Assembly: GCF_050948175.1 (NCBI RefSeq)
Contig: NW_027490263.1
Location: 1-64,000, forward strand
Length of the DNA stretch: 64,000 nucleotides
Origin: Xylocopa sonorina
Taxonomy: Eukaryota; Arthropoda; Insecta; Hymenoptera; Apidae
Direction: 5' to 3'
The notes beneath the pieces were generated by a model. That model was given only the letters and a program-made list of their open reading frames with translations. It had not been told where the DNA came from and did no database searches. The position numbers were made by a program, and so were the translations under genes. Positions 63,461 through 64,000 of this stretch are shown here, one piece after another; positions within the stretch are counted from its first letter, which is position 1; every line of letters starts with the position of its first letter.

Positions 63461-64000
63461 TGTCTACGTATCGCAGCAATAGTGTTCTATTGCTTCTTAA
63501 AACGAGATGTCGCATTTCATTTCTATGTTTCTTGATAAGGTATAATATTCATTGTAGAGTGTTATGTATACCTCGTATTCACTTCAAAAGAATGTAAATG
63601 CGACACATACATGCTAGGAAATAGCGTTTGCAGATGTCTACGTATCGTAGCAATAGAGTTCTAATGCTTCCTAAAACGCGATATCGCATCACACTTCTAT
63701 GTTTCATGATAAGATATAATATTCATTGCGAAGTGTCATGTATACCTTGTATTCACTTCAAAGAAATGTAAATGCGTCACTTCCTTGCTAGGAAATATTG
63801 TTTGTAGATGTCTACATATCACAGCAATAAAGTGCTAATGCTTCTTAAAACGAGATGTCGCATTTCATTTCTATGTTTCATAATAAGATATTATAGTCAT
63901 TGCGCGGTGTTATGTATACCTCGTATTCACTTCAAGTGAATGTAAATGCGACACTTCCGTGCTAGGAAATAGCGTTTGCAGATGTCTTCGTATCGTAGCA

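Larger units (their letters stand above)
46697..64000 (+). repeat. Satellite array C, 174-bp monomers, plus orientation
   Basis: About 100 monomers lie head to tail in the same orientation as array A, running off the window end. The period is a steady 174 bp; 348-, 696- and 1,392-bp offsets between identical variants are exact multiples. Typical blocks are TATACCTCGTATTCACTTC, AAAAGAATGTAAATGCGAC, CTTCCATGCTAGGAAATAGC, GCAGATGTCTACGTATCG, AACGAGATGTCGCATTTC and CGTGATAAGATATAATATTC. Several subtypes are mixed, for example ATTCATTGCGAAGTGTC against ATTCATTTTGGAGTGTT. Few single-base indels are present compared with 1-10.8 kb. Confidence 0.97.

Noticed and set aside
46697..64000. CRISPR-like regular spacing of repeats
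   Set aside because: The whole 174-bp unit is repeated with no unique spacers, and there are no cas genes. It is a tandem satellite.
1..64000. CENP-B box or TTAGG telomeric repeats
   Set aside because: No match to the CENP-B box pattern was noticed in the monomer, and TTAGG occurs only singly by chance, never in tandem.

Overview
This window is almost entirely satellite DNA from a eukaryotic chromosome. About 57 of the 64 kb is a tandem repeat with a monomer of about 174 bp (175-176 bp in places), roughly 320-330 monomers in all. No intact gene, rRNA, tRNA, CRISPR array or bacterial operon was recognised. The AT-rich single-copy DNA, GTAAGT-type splice signals and a decayed meiotic RING-protein gene fit an insect. 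A hymenopteran is possible (honey bee is known to carry a 176-bp AluI satellite), but species assignment is only inference. The setting looks centromeric or pericentromeric.

Layout: (1) 1-22,366, satellite array A, plus orientation, decaying over its last 0.8 kb. (2) 22,367-27,737, island 1, non-satellite: a CpG-rich block with an LTR-like tail and a tRNA-primer-site-like motif, AT-rich spacer, a broken RNF212/Zip3-like gene (24,143-25,331), then AT-rich sequence with no recognisable gene. (3) 27,738-45,149, array B, the same satellite in the opposite orientation, starting with decayed monomers and becoming regular. (4) 45,150-46,696, island 2, GC-rich, with a 51-bp minisatellite, two C-loop hairpins and an open frame ending at a possible splice donor. 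(5) 46,697-64,000, array C, plus orientation again.

The arrays are organised at several scales. Monomers form higher-order units that are themselves duplicated: a dimer and a trimer at 11.8-15.1 kb, an 11-mer (about 1,911 bp) at 17.9-21.6 kb, a 3.3-kb block repeated at a 3,934-bp offset in array B, a 17-mer (about 2,958 bp) containing three 4-mers at 47.5-53.4 kb, and an 8-mer (1,392 bp) at 60.8-63.5 kb. Each monomer carries three short dyad symmetries.

Main observations: the middle array is inverted between two different kinds of boundary; the satellite decays as a mirror image on the two sides of island 1, with the same rare variants on both flanks; a meiotic-crossover gene relic lies inside a satellite domain; and 174 = 3 x 58, so the repeat yields long but probably meaningless minus-strand open frames.
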